A DNA stretch of 49,941 nt from Chloroflexota bacterium. GTDB lineage: Bacteria; Chloroflexota; Anaerolineae; Aggregatilineales; Phototrophicaceae. Made by a program: the position numbers and the translations under genes. The notes below the pieces were generated by a model, which did not search any database, was not told the origin of the DNA, and was given only the letters and a program-made list of their open reading frames with translations. Location: NCBI GenBank assembly GCA_011523615.1, contig WTGJ01000031.1, forward strand, positions 1-49,941, given 5' to 3'. Shown one piece after another: positions 26,620 to 35,077 of the stretch (the stretch's first letter is position 1; each line of letters opens with the position of its first letter).

Positions 26620-27513
26620 TCATTTGAACGAAATCAGGGCGATGGCCAGCAAGCAGCACACGAGGCCCAGCAGTTGGCTGCGCTGCAGCGATTCCCGATC
26701 GAGGTAACGAGCCAGCAGGACGGTCACGGCGGGGTAGAGGGAACCGAGCACTGCGATGATGGTCAGCGTACTGACTTGTGAAGCCAGCATGTATGCGCCG
26801 GTGGCGCCCAGGTCGCTCAGGCCGATGAGCGCCATGTATTTCAGGCCGGGGGCAAAGGTTTCGCGGGCCGCCCCTTTTTGTTGCCACAAGGCGAGGATGG
26901 GCCGGCGCGTCGCCGGGCGGAGGAGCAGGGCGAGCGCCAAGGTGCTGATGCCGGCAACCCGCAGCATGAGCAAGGGGCCGAAGACATCGGTAGTACGGAT
27001 CTGATTGAGAAAAATCAGGCAAACACCAAAAATCGCACCGACCAGGATGGGTTCCAGGAGGTAGAACAGGGCAGAGCGGGAGACACTTTGCTCCCGATCT
27101 GCCATGCGGGAGCTGGCGATGAGCACGATGGCGACCAGCGCGGTCGCGATGCCGAAAATTTGCGCAGTACCCGGCAGGCCGGTGGTGAGGATGCCGAACA
27201 ACACCGGGAGGCTCGTCGCCATGAGGGCGGTGAGCGGTGCGCGGATGGACATATTGCCCCGCGCCAGGAGGTGATAAAAGCCCAGCAAGGCCAGCGAAGC
27301 GACGGCGCCCGTGAGCAAGGACCAGGCCAGATCATCGCTGAGCTGCAATGCGGTGCCGCGGATCAGCAATACGGCGATGAGGGCCAGCGTGGCGATGATC
27401 ATGCTGCCCAGGATGATGAGCAAGGGCGGCCAGCGACGGCTAGCCCTGCCGCCGTAAAAATCGCCGATGCCCCAGCCCAACGCTGCCAGGAGGCCCAGTG
27501 CCAAACCACCCAT
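26620..27513 (-). CDS. EamA/DMT-superfamily transporter, paralogue 4
   Basis: A 297-aa ten-helix protein, the first of the four tandem copies in transcription order. GWGIGDFYGGRASRRWPPLL, LLARGNMSIRAPLTALMATS and TLTIIAVLGSLYPAVTVLLA are the family positions. It starts five bases after the comM stop, so comM and all four transporters probably share a transcript. Substrate unknown. The conserved DFYGGxxSRRWP near the first helix hairpin is present in all four and could mark a distinct subfamily. Confidence 0.9.
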   Translation of the reverse strand: MGGLALGLLAALGWGIGDFYGGRASRRWPPLLIILGSMIIATLALIAVLLIRGTALQLSDDLAWSLLTGAVASLALLGFYHLLARGNMSIRAPLTALMATSLPVLFGILTTGLPGTAQIFGIATALVAIVLIASSRMADREQSVSRSALFYLLEPILVGAIFGVCLIFLNQIRTTDVFGPLLMLRVAGISTLALALLLRPATRRPILALWQQKGAARETFAPGLKYMALIGLSDLGATGAYMLASQVSTLTIIAVLGSLYPAVTVLLARYLDRESLQRSQLLGLVCCLLAIALISFK

Positions 27514-27518
27514 GGCGA

Positions 27519-29063
27519 TTACCGTTCTTCCGTTTCCGGGACGCGCAGGCTGATCGCTTCGGAGATCTCCTCCTGGTCGATGCGATCTTTGCCGGCCAGG
27601 TCGGCGATGGTGCGGCTGAGGCGCAACAGGCGGTGATAGGTGCGCGCGCTCAGGTTCATATGAGGGTTGCGCATCGCCTGGTTGAGCAGATTCTCAGCCG
27701 CCTCGGTGAGTTGGCACATTTCCTCGATCTGCCCGACCGGGATATCCGCGTTGCAGTAGGTACCCGGCACATCGTGCAAACGTTCCCGTTGCCTCGCGCG
27801 CGCTGCCTCGACTCGCTCACGAATGGCGGCGGAGCTCTCCGCCCTGCGATCGCCCCGCAGCTCACGGTATTCCACCTGTTGCACGCCGAGGTGGATGTCG
27901 ATGCGATCTAAGAGGGGGCCGGAGAGGCGGCTCTGGTAGCGTTCGATGGCGTAAGGGGAACAAGAACAATGATGGCCGCGCTCGCCGAAATAGCCGCAGG
28001 GGCAGGGGTTGCGGGCCGCGATCAGTAGCAAATTGGCGGGGAAGGTGAGGCTGCCTTTGGCGCGGCTGATCGTTACGATGTGATCTTCCAGCGGTTGCCG
28101 CAGCACTTCCAGGTTGCGCCCCGGGAATTCGACGATTTCATCGAGGAAGAGCACGCCGCGGTGCGCGAGGCTGATTTCGCCGGGGCGAGGCACGCTGCCG
28201 CCCCCCACCAAGCCCGCCTGGGAGATGGTATGGTGCGGTGCGCGGAAGGGGCGGCTGGAGATGAGCGGTTGGTCGCTGCGCAGCAGATCAGCAACGGAGT
28301 AAATCCGGGTGACTTCCAGCGCTTCCTCCAGGGTCAGTTGGGGGAGGATGCCGGGCATGGCGCGCGCCAGCAGACTCTTGCCCGCGCCGGGCGGGCCGGT
28401 GAGCAAGGCGTTGTGCCCGCCGGCGGCGGCGATCTCCAGCGCGCGTTTGACGCCGCTCTGGCCACGGACGTCGGCGAAATCCACCACGTTCGGCGAGGCG
28501 GTTTGGTTGAGTTGGTGTTCTTGCGGGGGGAGGGGCGCGATGCGTTTGGTGCCATAGAAATGCTCTACCAATTCACCGAGGCTCTGAACAGGGTAGACGG
28601 TCACCCCTCGGACCAGGGTCGCTTCGGCGGCGTCGACGGCGGGCACGAAGATCTCTTGGATGCCGGCTTCCCGTGCGCTGCGCACGAGCGGCATGACGCC
28701 TTTGACGTGGCGCAATTCGCCATTGAGGGAGAGTTCGCCGATGAAGAGCGCACCTTGCGGCGCATCGACGGGGAGCTGGTCTGTCGCGCAGAGCACGCTC
28801 ACCGCGATGGGCAAATCGTAAGCGGGGCCTTGTTTGGGCAGATCGGCGGGCGAGAGGTTGACCACGAAGACTTTGTTGGGGAAATGCAAACCGCTGTTTT
28901 TGATGGCGGCGCGGACTCGTTCGCGGCTTTCGCGGACGGCGGAACCGGGCAAACCGACGATGGAAAAGGAGGGGATTTGTGCGCGTGGGTTGAAGTCTGT
29001 CTCGACATTGACGATGATGCCTTCGATGCCGATCAAGGCGCAAGCATGGACGATCGCGAGCAT
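27519..29063 (-). CDS. comM: YifB/ComM-family AAA+ ATPase (Mg-chelatase-like)
   Basis: A 514-aa protein. The N-terminal LonC-like (ChlI) domain opens MLAIVHACALIGIEG and includes PSFSIVGLPGSAVRESRERV. The AAA+ core has Walker A GPPGAGKSLLARAMPG near residue 221, Walker B GVLFLDEIVEF, and the cysteine cluster NPCPCGYFGERGHHCSCSPY. ComM in naturally transformable bacteria is a hexameric helicase for branch migration during homologous recombination; whether this organism is competent is not shown here. It is the first gene of a minus-strand string and the four EamA genes follow. The ATG at 29063 agrees with the family start. Confidence 0.95.
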   Translation of the reverse strand: MLAIVHACALIGIEGIIVNVETDFNPRAQIPSFSIVGLPGSAVRESRERVRAAIKNSGLHFPNKVFVVNLSPADLPKQGPAYDLPIAVSVLCATDQLPVDAPQGALFIGELSLNGELRHVKGVMPLVRSAREAGIQEIFVPAVDAAEATLVRGVTVYPVQSLGELVEHFYGTKRIAPLPPQEHQLNQTASPNVVDFADVRGQSGVKRALEIAAAGGHNALLTGPPGAGKSLLARAMPGILPQLTLEEALEVTRIYSVADLLRSDQPLISSRPFRAPHHTISQAGLVGGGSVPRPGEISLAHRGVLFLDEIVEFPGRNLEVLRQPLEDHIVTISRAKGSLTFPANLLLIAARNPCPCGYFGERGHHCSCSPYAIERYQSRLSGPLLDRIDIHLGVQQVEYRELRGDRRAESSAAIRERVEAARARQRERLHDVPGTYCNADIPVGQIEEMCQLTEAAENLLNQAMRNPHMNLSARTYHRLLRLSRTIADLAGKDRIDQEEISEAISLRVPETEER

Positions 29064-29095
29064 GGCAGCTTTCGCTTCAATGGCGGGTGGCAGCC

Positions 29096-29101
29096 AGTAT
29101 A
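29096..29101 (-). promoter_or_regulatory. -10 candidate for comM
   Basis: TATACT on the minus strand, ~33 bases before the comM ATG. The -35 region (TGAAAA at 16 bases) is poor. The remaining gap to 29,252 shows nothing else I can name. Confidence 0.35.
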
Positions 29102-29252
29102 GCGCTGTCGTTGGTGATTTTCAGTGATGATATGATCCGCAACTCTCCACGATCTGGCCAGGCCGGGAAAACTGCGTTGGATCGAGGATGGGGCAGCGGT
29201 ACCTATCCTTAACGCGGTTGTGCGCAGTAGGCCGAGATTGACCGTGGCCCCA

Positions 29253-30932
29253 TCATGACGGCGCCCATGGATCAGGTGCCCGGGCGGAAAAACCGGTCAT
29301 CACTTCCACCACCGCGGGGGCGTTCGCCTGCAAGGCTGCGTGAAGCGCCGGCGCAATGTCTTGGGGATCTTCCACCCGCATCCCGCAACAGCCCAAATCC
29401 CTGGCGATCTGGGAGAATTGGATATCCGGCAAGAAACTGTACAACTCTTGCGGATTGCCGGAACGGTGTTCGTAATGCCGATGGATGTTCGTGATCCCCT
29501 GGCTGAAGCCGCCGTTGTTGTTGATGACAGTCACCGTATGGATACCATAACGACGGGCGGTTTCCAACTCCGCGAAGTGGTACCAGAATCCGCCGTCGCC
29601 GGTGAAGGTGATCACCGGGCGATCCGGTGCGGCACATTTTGCGCCCAGGGCCGCCGGGAAAGACCAACCCAATGAACCAGCGGCGCGGATGAAGGTCTGC
29701 GAAGGCTTGAGGATGCGGAACATCGTCGCCATCCAGATGGCGGAATAGCCCGTATCCGAAACCACGATGGCATCATCGGGAAGCTGCTCGGTCAGTTCTT
29801 TGCAGATCCGTTCGGGACGGATCGGGATTTCATCCGCATTACGGTAAGGCTCATATTGTTGGTGAGTCGCGGATACCAACTCCTGCACGCGGGCGAGCCA
29901 TTCTGGATTCTCGGCCGAGGGCTGGACTTGATTCAATAATCCCCGCAAGGCCTGCTTGGCGTCGCTCGGGATACCCAGGGTGTTTGGGTAGTTGCGGCCC
30001 AACTCCGCGGGGTGGATATCGATTTGGATGATCCGGGTGCCCGCCGCGGGGATTCGCCAATCATGCGTCGTCTGGTCGCCGGTGCCACTACCGATGAAAA
30101 GAACCAAGTCCGCCTCATGCACGACACGGTTGGCGCATTCCATCGAATAACTACCGACAATGCCCACGCTGAGCGGATGATTTTCCAGGATGCTCCCTTT
30201 GCCATTGACCGAAGTGGCGACGGGAATCTGGCACTTTTCAGCCAGCTGGGTGACTTCCTCTGCCGCACCCGATATGCGCACCCCACCGCCAGCGACGATG
30301 ATCGGACGCCGAGCAGACGCGATGAGTTGGCATGCCTTTTCAATGAGATCGCCGGCGGGTTCCGGGCGAAAGGCGGGCACCGAGATGTACGTCTCGTCGA
30401 TATCCACCGCCAGCTCCGCTTGCGAAGCTTCCAGTAAGCTGGCATCACGTCCGACGAGGTCGAGATGAACCGGACCCGGTGGGCCGGTGGTGGCTTCGCG
30501 AAAGGCTTGCCGCAAGAGTTGAGGCAGTTGTTCGAGCGAGCTTGCATCCACGTTGTACTTGGTCAGCGGCGCAAACAAGGGCCAATGATCGACTTCTTGG
30601 TAGGCATTGCGATGCTGGAATGCGGGAGGCTTTTTGCCCGTGATGGCGATGACCGGGCTGCGAGCGAGGAAGGGGTCTTGCAGGGCGGCGGCAAGATTGG
30701 CGGCGCCAACGGATTGCGCCAGGCAAACCCCGGGGCGGCCGCTGATGCGGGCAAAGCCATCCGCCATATAGACGGCCGCCTTTTCGCTATGGGTGAGGAT
30801 GCGTTGGATCCCCAGCTCTTCGAGATCCACCATCGTCTTTCGCAATATGGCATCCACATAAAACACATGGCTGACCCGATAGGCCGCCAGCATCTCGGCG
30901 ATATATCGCGCCCCATTCATCCGCTTCGTCAT
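29253..30932 (-). CDS. TPP-dependent enzyme of the acetolactate synthase / 2-oxoacid decarboxylase family
   Basis: A 559-aa three-domain ThDP enzyme. ILTHSEKAAVYMADGFARIS contains the activating Glu; AGGGVRISGAAEEV belongs to the middle domain; GDGGFWYHFAELETARRYG followed by NNNGGFS is the ThDP/Mg motif. All core residues look intact. Family members include acetolactate synthase, benzoylformate and indolepyruvate decarboxylases, sulfoacetaldehyde acetyltransferase and carboxyethylarginine synthase; no regulatory small subunit is nearby, which argues against a normal ALS. GGGGAGG precedes the ATG at 30932; a longer start is not supported. It is divergent from the S9 peptidase and shares with it the gap containing the GntR-type operator, so it probably belongs to the same regulon. 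Confidence 0.85.
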   Translation of the reverse strand: MTKRMNGARYIAEMLAAYRVSHVFYVDAILRKTMVDLEELGIQRILTHSEKAAVYMADGFARISGRPGVCLAQSVGAANLAAALQDPFLARSPVIAITGKKPPAFQHRNAYQEVDHWPLFAPLTKYNVDASSLEQLPQLLRQAFREATTGPPGPVHLDLVGRDASLLEASQAELAVDIDETYISVPAFRPEPAGDLIEKACQLIASARRPIIVAGGGVRISGAAEEVTQLAEKCQIPVATSVNGKGSILENHPLSVGIVGSYSMECANRVVHEADLVLFIGSGTGDQTTHDWRIPAAGTRIIQIDIHPAELGRNYPNTLGIPSDAKQALRGLLNQVQPSAENPEWLARVQELVSATHQQYEPYRNADEIPIRPERICKELTEQLPDDAIVVSDTGYSAIWMATMFRILKPSQTFIRAAGSLGWSFPAALGAKCAAPDRPVITFTGDGGFWYHFAELETARRYGIHTVTVINNNGGFSQGITNIHRHYEHRSGNPQELYSFLPDIQFSQIARDLGCCGMRVEDPQDIAPALHAALQANAPAVVEVMTGFSARAPDPWAPS

Positions 30933-31040
30933 CCATCCTCCCCAAAGAAGCCAACTAAATCTTGAAACTGACGCAGAAATCGGCAGAAACCGCGTGGAAC
31001 CCAAACCAAGGCAGCCATTCGGCTACCGGTCTCGTATGGT

Positions 31041-31069
31041 TTGGTATCTGCGCAATCACTCTATACAAT
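31041..31069 (+). promoter_or_regulatory. promoter candidate of the S9 peptidase-GntR-permease unit
   Basis: TTGGTA, a 17-base spacer and TACAAT (31,064-31,069). The -10 hexamer lies inside the first TATACAA operator element, so binding of the regulator there would block RNA polymerase. The whole gap 30,933-31,225 has no other coding sign. Confidence 0.5.
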
Positions 31070-31102
31070 CGTAGCAAGTGTATACAACCCAGTTGTGTAC
31101 AG
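31059..31102. promoter_or_regulatory. operator region: inverted repeat plus one extra half-like element, probable GntR/FCD target
   Basis: GTGTATACAA-N5-TTGTGTACAG at 31,078-31,102 is a 25-bp inverted repeat (9 of 10 in the core arms pair after allowing one G-T difference). A related element CTCTATACAA lies at 31,059-31,068. The same architecture recurs before the binding-protein gene at 36,061. FCD-type GntR regulators commonly bind palindromes of the TNGTNNNACNA type, which the TTGTATACAA arms resemble. Confidence 0.6.
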
Positions 31103-31225
31103 TGTACCATTTTGGTTCGAGATGCGATAAATTACGGAAGCGTCTCATGGGAGCCGTCTGATTTTGCGAAAGAGTTGCGTCGAGATCAGACGGAGTTTGG
31201 CTGGAAGCGGGAAGGACAAATAAGA

Positions 31226-33172
31226 GTGGGAAAGAGAACGGTCGCACCTTATGGCAGTTGGAAATCGCCGATCGATATCGATCTGGTGGCCCGCAGCCCA
31301 TCTGGCTGGATTGGGCAGTTGTACGTCGATGATGGCCGTCTGTATGCCTTACGGAATTACACCGAACAAGGCGGCCGGGGTGCGGTCGCGCGGATCTATG
31401 ATGATGGCCGAAGCGAGGATATCACGCCACCCTCGCACTATGTGAGTACCCGAGTGTATGAATATGGTGGCGCCTGTTTTGTGGTGAAAGACGGCACTGC
31501 GTATTTTTCCAACGTCCCGGATGATCGTTTGTACCGTCGGCTCCCGGGCCAAGAACCAGAACCGATCACCGCCGCCGGTCCCATGCGTTATGCAGACCTC
31601 ATCCTGGATGAACGGCGCAATCGCCTGATTGGCATCCGTGAAGATCATTCTCCCGAAGGGGAACCGCGCCACACCATCGCGGCGGTCCAGCTGGATGGGG
31701 ATGAATGCGGCACGGTGCTCTTCGATCAGGCGGATATGGTCGCTTTCCCATCCCTGAGTGAAGATGGCACCAAACTGGCATGGATCGGCTGGAACCACCC
31801 CCATATGCCCTTTTTCTCCAGCAGTCTTTGGGCGGCGGATGTTCGCGAAGATGGCAGCCTGACCAACGTGCAAGAAATCATTTCGGGGCAAGATGAGAGC
31901 GTCACCGATCCACGCTGGTCACCCGACGGCATCCTGTATTTCTGCACGGATCGGAACAATTGGTGGAACTTGCATCGCTGGGTCGATGGCCGGATCGAGA
32001 ACGTATGCCCGGCCGAAGCCGAGCTCGGCAACCCTTATTGGAACGTCGGCTTGCGGATGTATCGCTTCCTTTCGCCGACGCGCGTGGTGGGGGCGCAAAA
32101 CAAGCTGGGTAGCTGGGAAGTCGTCCTCATCGATACGGAAGCCGGCCAATATGAAGTGCTCCCCACCCCCTTCACCTTCATCATACGCTTGGAACTCATG
32201 GGGGAAGATTTGTACCTGGTGGCGGCTTCGCCGACGATGCCCAGGACGCTGGTCAAATTGAATCTCAAGAGCGGTGAATATGACGTCATCAATCGTTCGG
32301 TGCAGTACCCGATTGACGATGGTTATATCTCGGGTGGGGAACACATTTCTTTCCCGACGGAGAACGGTCTGGTGGCATATGGGTATTATCATCCGCCCAA
32401 GAACCCGGATTACGAAGCGCCGACCGGGGAACTACCGCCATTGATGGTCAACGCTCATGGTGGCCCAACGGGTTCTCACAAGAATGCGCTGGATATGGGA
32501 GTGCAATTCTATACGAGTCGTGGCTTTGCCGTATTTGACCTGAATTATGGGGGTAGCGCCGGTTACGGCCGCGAATTCCGAAAGCGATTGAATGGTCAAT
32601 GGGGTGTCGTAGATGTGGATGATGCCGTCAACAGCGCGCGTCATTTGGTGGAGCAAGGTCTGGCCGATCCGGAGCGTACCATCATACGAGGGGGGAGCGC
32701 CGGCGGCTTCACGACTTTTGCGACCTTAGCCTTCAAAGACTACTTCAAAGCGGGTTCCAGTTTGTTTGGCATCAGCGATGTGGAAGTATTTCATCAGGAG
32801 ACCCATAAGTTTGAGTCACGCTATTGTGATACCTTGGTTGGGCCCTATCCCGAAAGACGCGATCTGTATCACGAACGATCGGCGATGAGCAAAGTCGATC
32901 GGATTGACGTTCCCCTGATCATCTTCCAGGGCAGTGAAGATAAGGTCGTGCCGCCCAATCAATCGCAGTTCGTGGCGAATGCCTTGAAGGAGAGGGGTGT
33001 ACCGGTCGTTTATTTCGAATTCGCAGGAGAAGGCCACGGCTTTCGCAAGTTCGAAAATATCGTCACCTTGGGTCAAGCCGAATTGGCTTTTTTCGGGAAA
33101 ATATTTGGCTTCCAACCCGCAGATGATTTGCCTGAACTGGAGATCACCAATTTCCCACAAAACGATGAATGA
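31226..33172 (+). CDS. S9-family serine peptidase (acylaminoacyl/dipeptidyl peptidase-like)
   Basis: A 648-aa protein with an N-terminal beta-propeller (e.g. SEDGTKLAWIGWNHPHMPFF, DPRWSPDGILYFCTDRNNWW) and a C-terminal alpha/beta-hydrolase. The triad is Ser491 in RGGSAGGFTTF, Asp572 in GSEDKVVPP and His604 in GEGHGF; NAHGGPTGSH forms the oxyanion region. S9C enzymes cleave short peptides, some removing N-acylated residues; no signal peptide, so cytoplasmic. GGAAGGA 9 bases upstream favours the GTG at 31226. The frame stays open to 30,962, but that stretch crosses the operator and reads unlike the family. It is the first plus-strand gene of the peptide-handling island. Confidence 0.85.
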   Translation: MGKRTVAPYGSWKSPIDIDLVARSPSGWIGQLYVDDGRLYALRNYTEQGGRGAVARIYDDGRSEDITPPSHYVSTRVYEYGGACFVVKDGTAYFSNVPDDRLYRRLPGQEPEPITAAGPMRYADLILDERRNRLIGIREDHSPEGEPRHTIAAVQLDGDECGTVLFDQADMVAFPSLSEDGTKLAWIGWNHPHMPFFSSSLWAADVREDGSLTNVQEIISGQDESVTDPRWSPDGILYFCTDRNNWWNLHRWVDGRIENVCPAEAELGNPYWNVGLRMYRFLSPTRVVGAQNKLGSWEVVLIDTEAGQYEVLPTPFTFIIRLELMGEDLYLVAASPTMPRTLVKLNLKSGEYDVINRSVQYPIDDGYISGGEHISFPTENGLVAYGYYHPPKNPDYEAPTGELPPLMVNAHGGPTGSHKNALDMGVQFYTSRGFAVFDLNYGGSAGYGREFRKRLNGQWGVVDVDDAVNSARHLVEQGLADPERTIIRGGSAGGFTTFATLAFKDYFKAGSSLFGISDVEVFHQETHKFESRYCDTLVGPYPERRDLYHERSAMSKVDRIDVPLIIFQGSEDKVVPPNQSQFVANALKERGVPVVYFEFAGEGHGFRKFENIVTLGQAELAFFGKIFGFQPADDLPELEITNFPQNDE

Positions 33173-33282
33173 GATGAATGAGGTGAACGATTGCGACGAA
33201 ACCATCTCGATTCTGAGGCCGCATTCGCCGAGCGCTGCGATACCTCGATTTCATCCGATGGAAGCTGCGCTTGAGGTGTAGG

Positions 33283-33996
33283 ATGCCAGACATATTTGAT
33301 CGAGAAACGATCCAACAGGTCATGGGACTGAGTCGCAAATCTGATTTTGTGTATGACGCGATTCGAAAAGCAATCGTCTACCAGCGCATCCAGAGAGGGA
33401 GCTGGTTGCGCGAAGGAGCGCTTTCGGAGCAGTTGGGGGTGAGCCGGACGATGGTGCGCGATGCCCTGATCCGCTTGACGGCGGAGGGTCTCGCTGAGGA
33501 GGTGCCGTATAAAGGTGTGAAAGCGGCTTCCGTTTCGCCGGCGGAAATCGAGGAAGTCTACACGATCCGCGCCCTTTTGGAATCCCTGGCGTTTGAAATT
33601 GCGGCCCAATGCATTTCGGAGGCAGAACTGAAGCAGATGAAGGAGATCCTTCCCGATACCATCCCCCATGCGGACTTGGCTGATTTTGAGGAGCCGCGGC
33701 AGAAGAATCGCGAGTTTCATTGGATCGCGATCCGTGCCACGAAGATGCGCCACCTGATCCGCCTGCTGGAGCAAATCTGGGAATTTATCCCGACTTATGT
33801 TTACTTCGCTGAGTTGACCTATGAAGAACGGAACGACTTGGCAGAAAACGAGGTGAAGATGCACCAGCAGATTCTGGAAGCCCTGAAAGGGGGTGACGGG
33901 GTGCTCGCCGGTGAATTGACCCGGCGACACATCCTGGAGACGGGCACCGTAAAACATGCCTATCAACATGCAGCTGCTGCCGAAGATCATGGCTGA
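33283..33996 (+). CDS. GntR-family transcriptional regulator, FCD subfamily
   Basis: A 237-aa regulator. Residues ~15-80 are the winged helix-turn-helix (LREGALSEQLGVSRTMVRDA, LIRLTAEGLAEEVPYKGVKA). The rest is an all-helical FCD effector domain with the expected polar set: EVYTIRALLESLAFEIAA, REFHWIAIR, VKMHQQILEAL and ELTRRHILETG, whose His and Asp/Glu residues usually bind a metal and a carboxylate ligand. GAGG 6 bases before the ATG at 33283; a TTG four codons earlier is less likely. It lies between the S9 peptidase and permeases and is the obvious candidate to bind the shared TATACAA-N5-TTGTGTAC operators. Ligand unknown. Confidence 0.9.
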   Translation: MPDIFDRETIQQVMGLSRKSDFVYDAIRKAIVYQRIQRGSWLREGALSEQLGVSRTMVRDALIRLTAEGLAEEVPYKGVKAASVSPAEIEEVYTIRALLESLAFEIAAQCISEAELKQMKEILPDTIPHADLADFEEPRQKNREFHWIAIRATKMRHLIRLLEQIWEFIPTYVYFAELTYEERNDLAENEVKMHQQILEALKGGDGVLAGELTRRHILETGTVKHAYQHAAAAEDHG

Positions 33997-34111
33997 TTCC
34001 ATATTGGGACGATGAGGTGAAGGAACTGGATCGTCGCGCGATACACCCGGTGCATTGCTCTGTGGTCGGCCCTAGCTTCATTGCGCGATTGGGCATGAAC
34101 GGTAATCGTAC

Positions 34112-35056
34112 ATGTTGAAATATATCTATCAGCGTTTGTTATTGCTGATCCCCATGTTGCTGGGTGTATCCATCTTCACTTTCGGATTGCTGCAGATCGT
34201 GCCCGGAGATCCCATCACGGGGACGTTCGGCCTGGATGTGGAAAACATGGACGATAGCCAGATCGAACGCCTCCGCGAACAAATGGGTTTGAACGATCCC
34301 ATACCGGTGCAATATCTCCGTTATCTGGGGCGTTTGTTGCAAGGGGATTTTGGCCGCTCCATTTCGACTCGTCGACCCGTGTCGGTTGATCTGGTGGAAC
34401 GATACCCGGCCACGCTGCTGCTGGCTTTGGCCTCTTTGCTCATCGTGGTGACCATCTCCATACCGCTGGGGGTGATTTCGGCGCGTTACCGCAATTCATG
34501 GGTGGATCACATAGCGATGTTGGTGAGTCTCTTCGGCGTGTCGATGCCGAATTTTTGGGTCGGGATCATGCTCATCTTGATCTTTGCCTTGTACATCCCC
34601 GTCTTCCCCAGTTTTGGGATGCGTTCCGGGATTGAAGGCACCTTCATGTCTCTGGTCCTGCCGGCATTGACCTTAGGCACCAGCCTGGCGGGCTTCGTGA
34701 CCCGGCTGACTCGCTCCAGCATGTTGGAAGTGCTTTCGCAGGATTACATGCGAACGGCGCGCGCCAAAGGGCTGACCGAACGAGCTAGCTTGATCCGCCA
34801 TGGGCTCAAGAATGCGTTCATTCCCGTGATCACCGTATTGGGTTTGCAGTTTGCGAGTTTGTTGAGTGGCTCGGTGGTGGTGGAACGGGTCTTCGCCTGG
34901 CCGGGGATCGGTCGATTTGCGGTGGATGCCATCGCCCGCCGAGATTATCCCGTCATCATGGGCACCGTGCTCATATTCGCAACGACATTTGTCTTCACGA
35001 ACCTCATCCTCGATATTCTCTATGTGTTTTTTGATCCGCGCATTCGCTATGACTGA
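34112..35056 (+). CDS. oligopeptide/dipeptide ABC transporter permease, DppB-like
   Basis: A 314-aa inner-membrane permease with six helices. The start MLKYIYQRLLLLIPMLLGVS and VPGDPITGTFG with DPIPVQYLRYLGRLLQGDFG are the DppB/OppB signature. The EAA-like coupling loop is YMRTARAKGLTERASLIRHG. The final WPGIGRFAVDAIARRDYPVI is typical. It forms the channel with the next gene. No ATP-binding subunits are present in the island, so the ATPase must come from another locus. It follows the GntR gene after 115 bases; the spacer shows no clear promoter or operator. Confidence 0.93.
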   Translation: MLKYIYQRLLLLIPMLLGVSIFTFGLLQIVPGDPITGTFGLDVENMDDSQIERLREQMGLNDPIPVQYLRYLGRLLQGDFGRSISTRRPVSVDLVERYPATLLLALASLLIVVTISIPLGVISARYRNSWVDHIAMLVSLFGVSMPNFWVGIMLILIFALYIPVFPSFGMRSGIEGTFMSLVLPALTLGTSLAGFVTRLTRSSMLEVLSQDYMRTARAKGLTERASLIRHGLKNAFIPVITVLGLQFASLLSGSVVVERVFAWPGIGRFAVDAIARRDYPVIMGTVLIFATTFVFTNLILDILYVFFDPRIRYD

Positions 35057-35077
35057 AATCGAACAGGGCGAAGCCTC

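Noticed and set aside
30962..31225. In-frame upstream extension of the S9 peptidase
   Set aside because: The stretch runs through the operator and promoter and reads unlike peptidase N-termini; a ribosome-binding site favours the GTG at 31,226.
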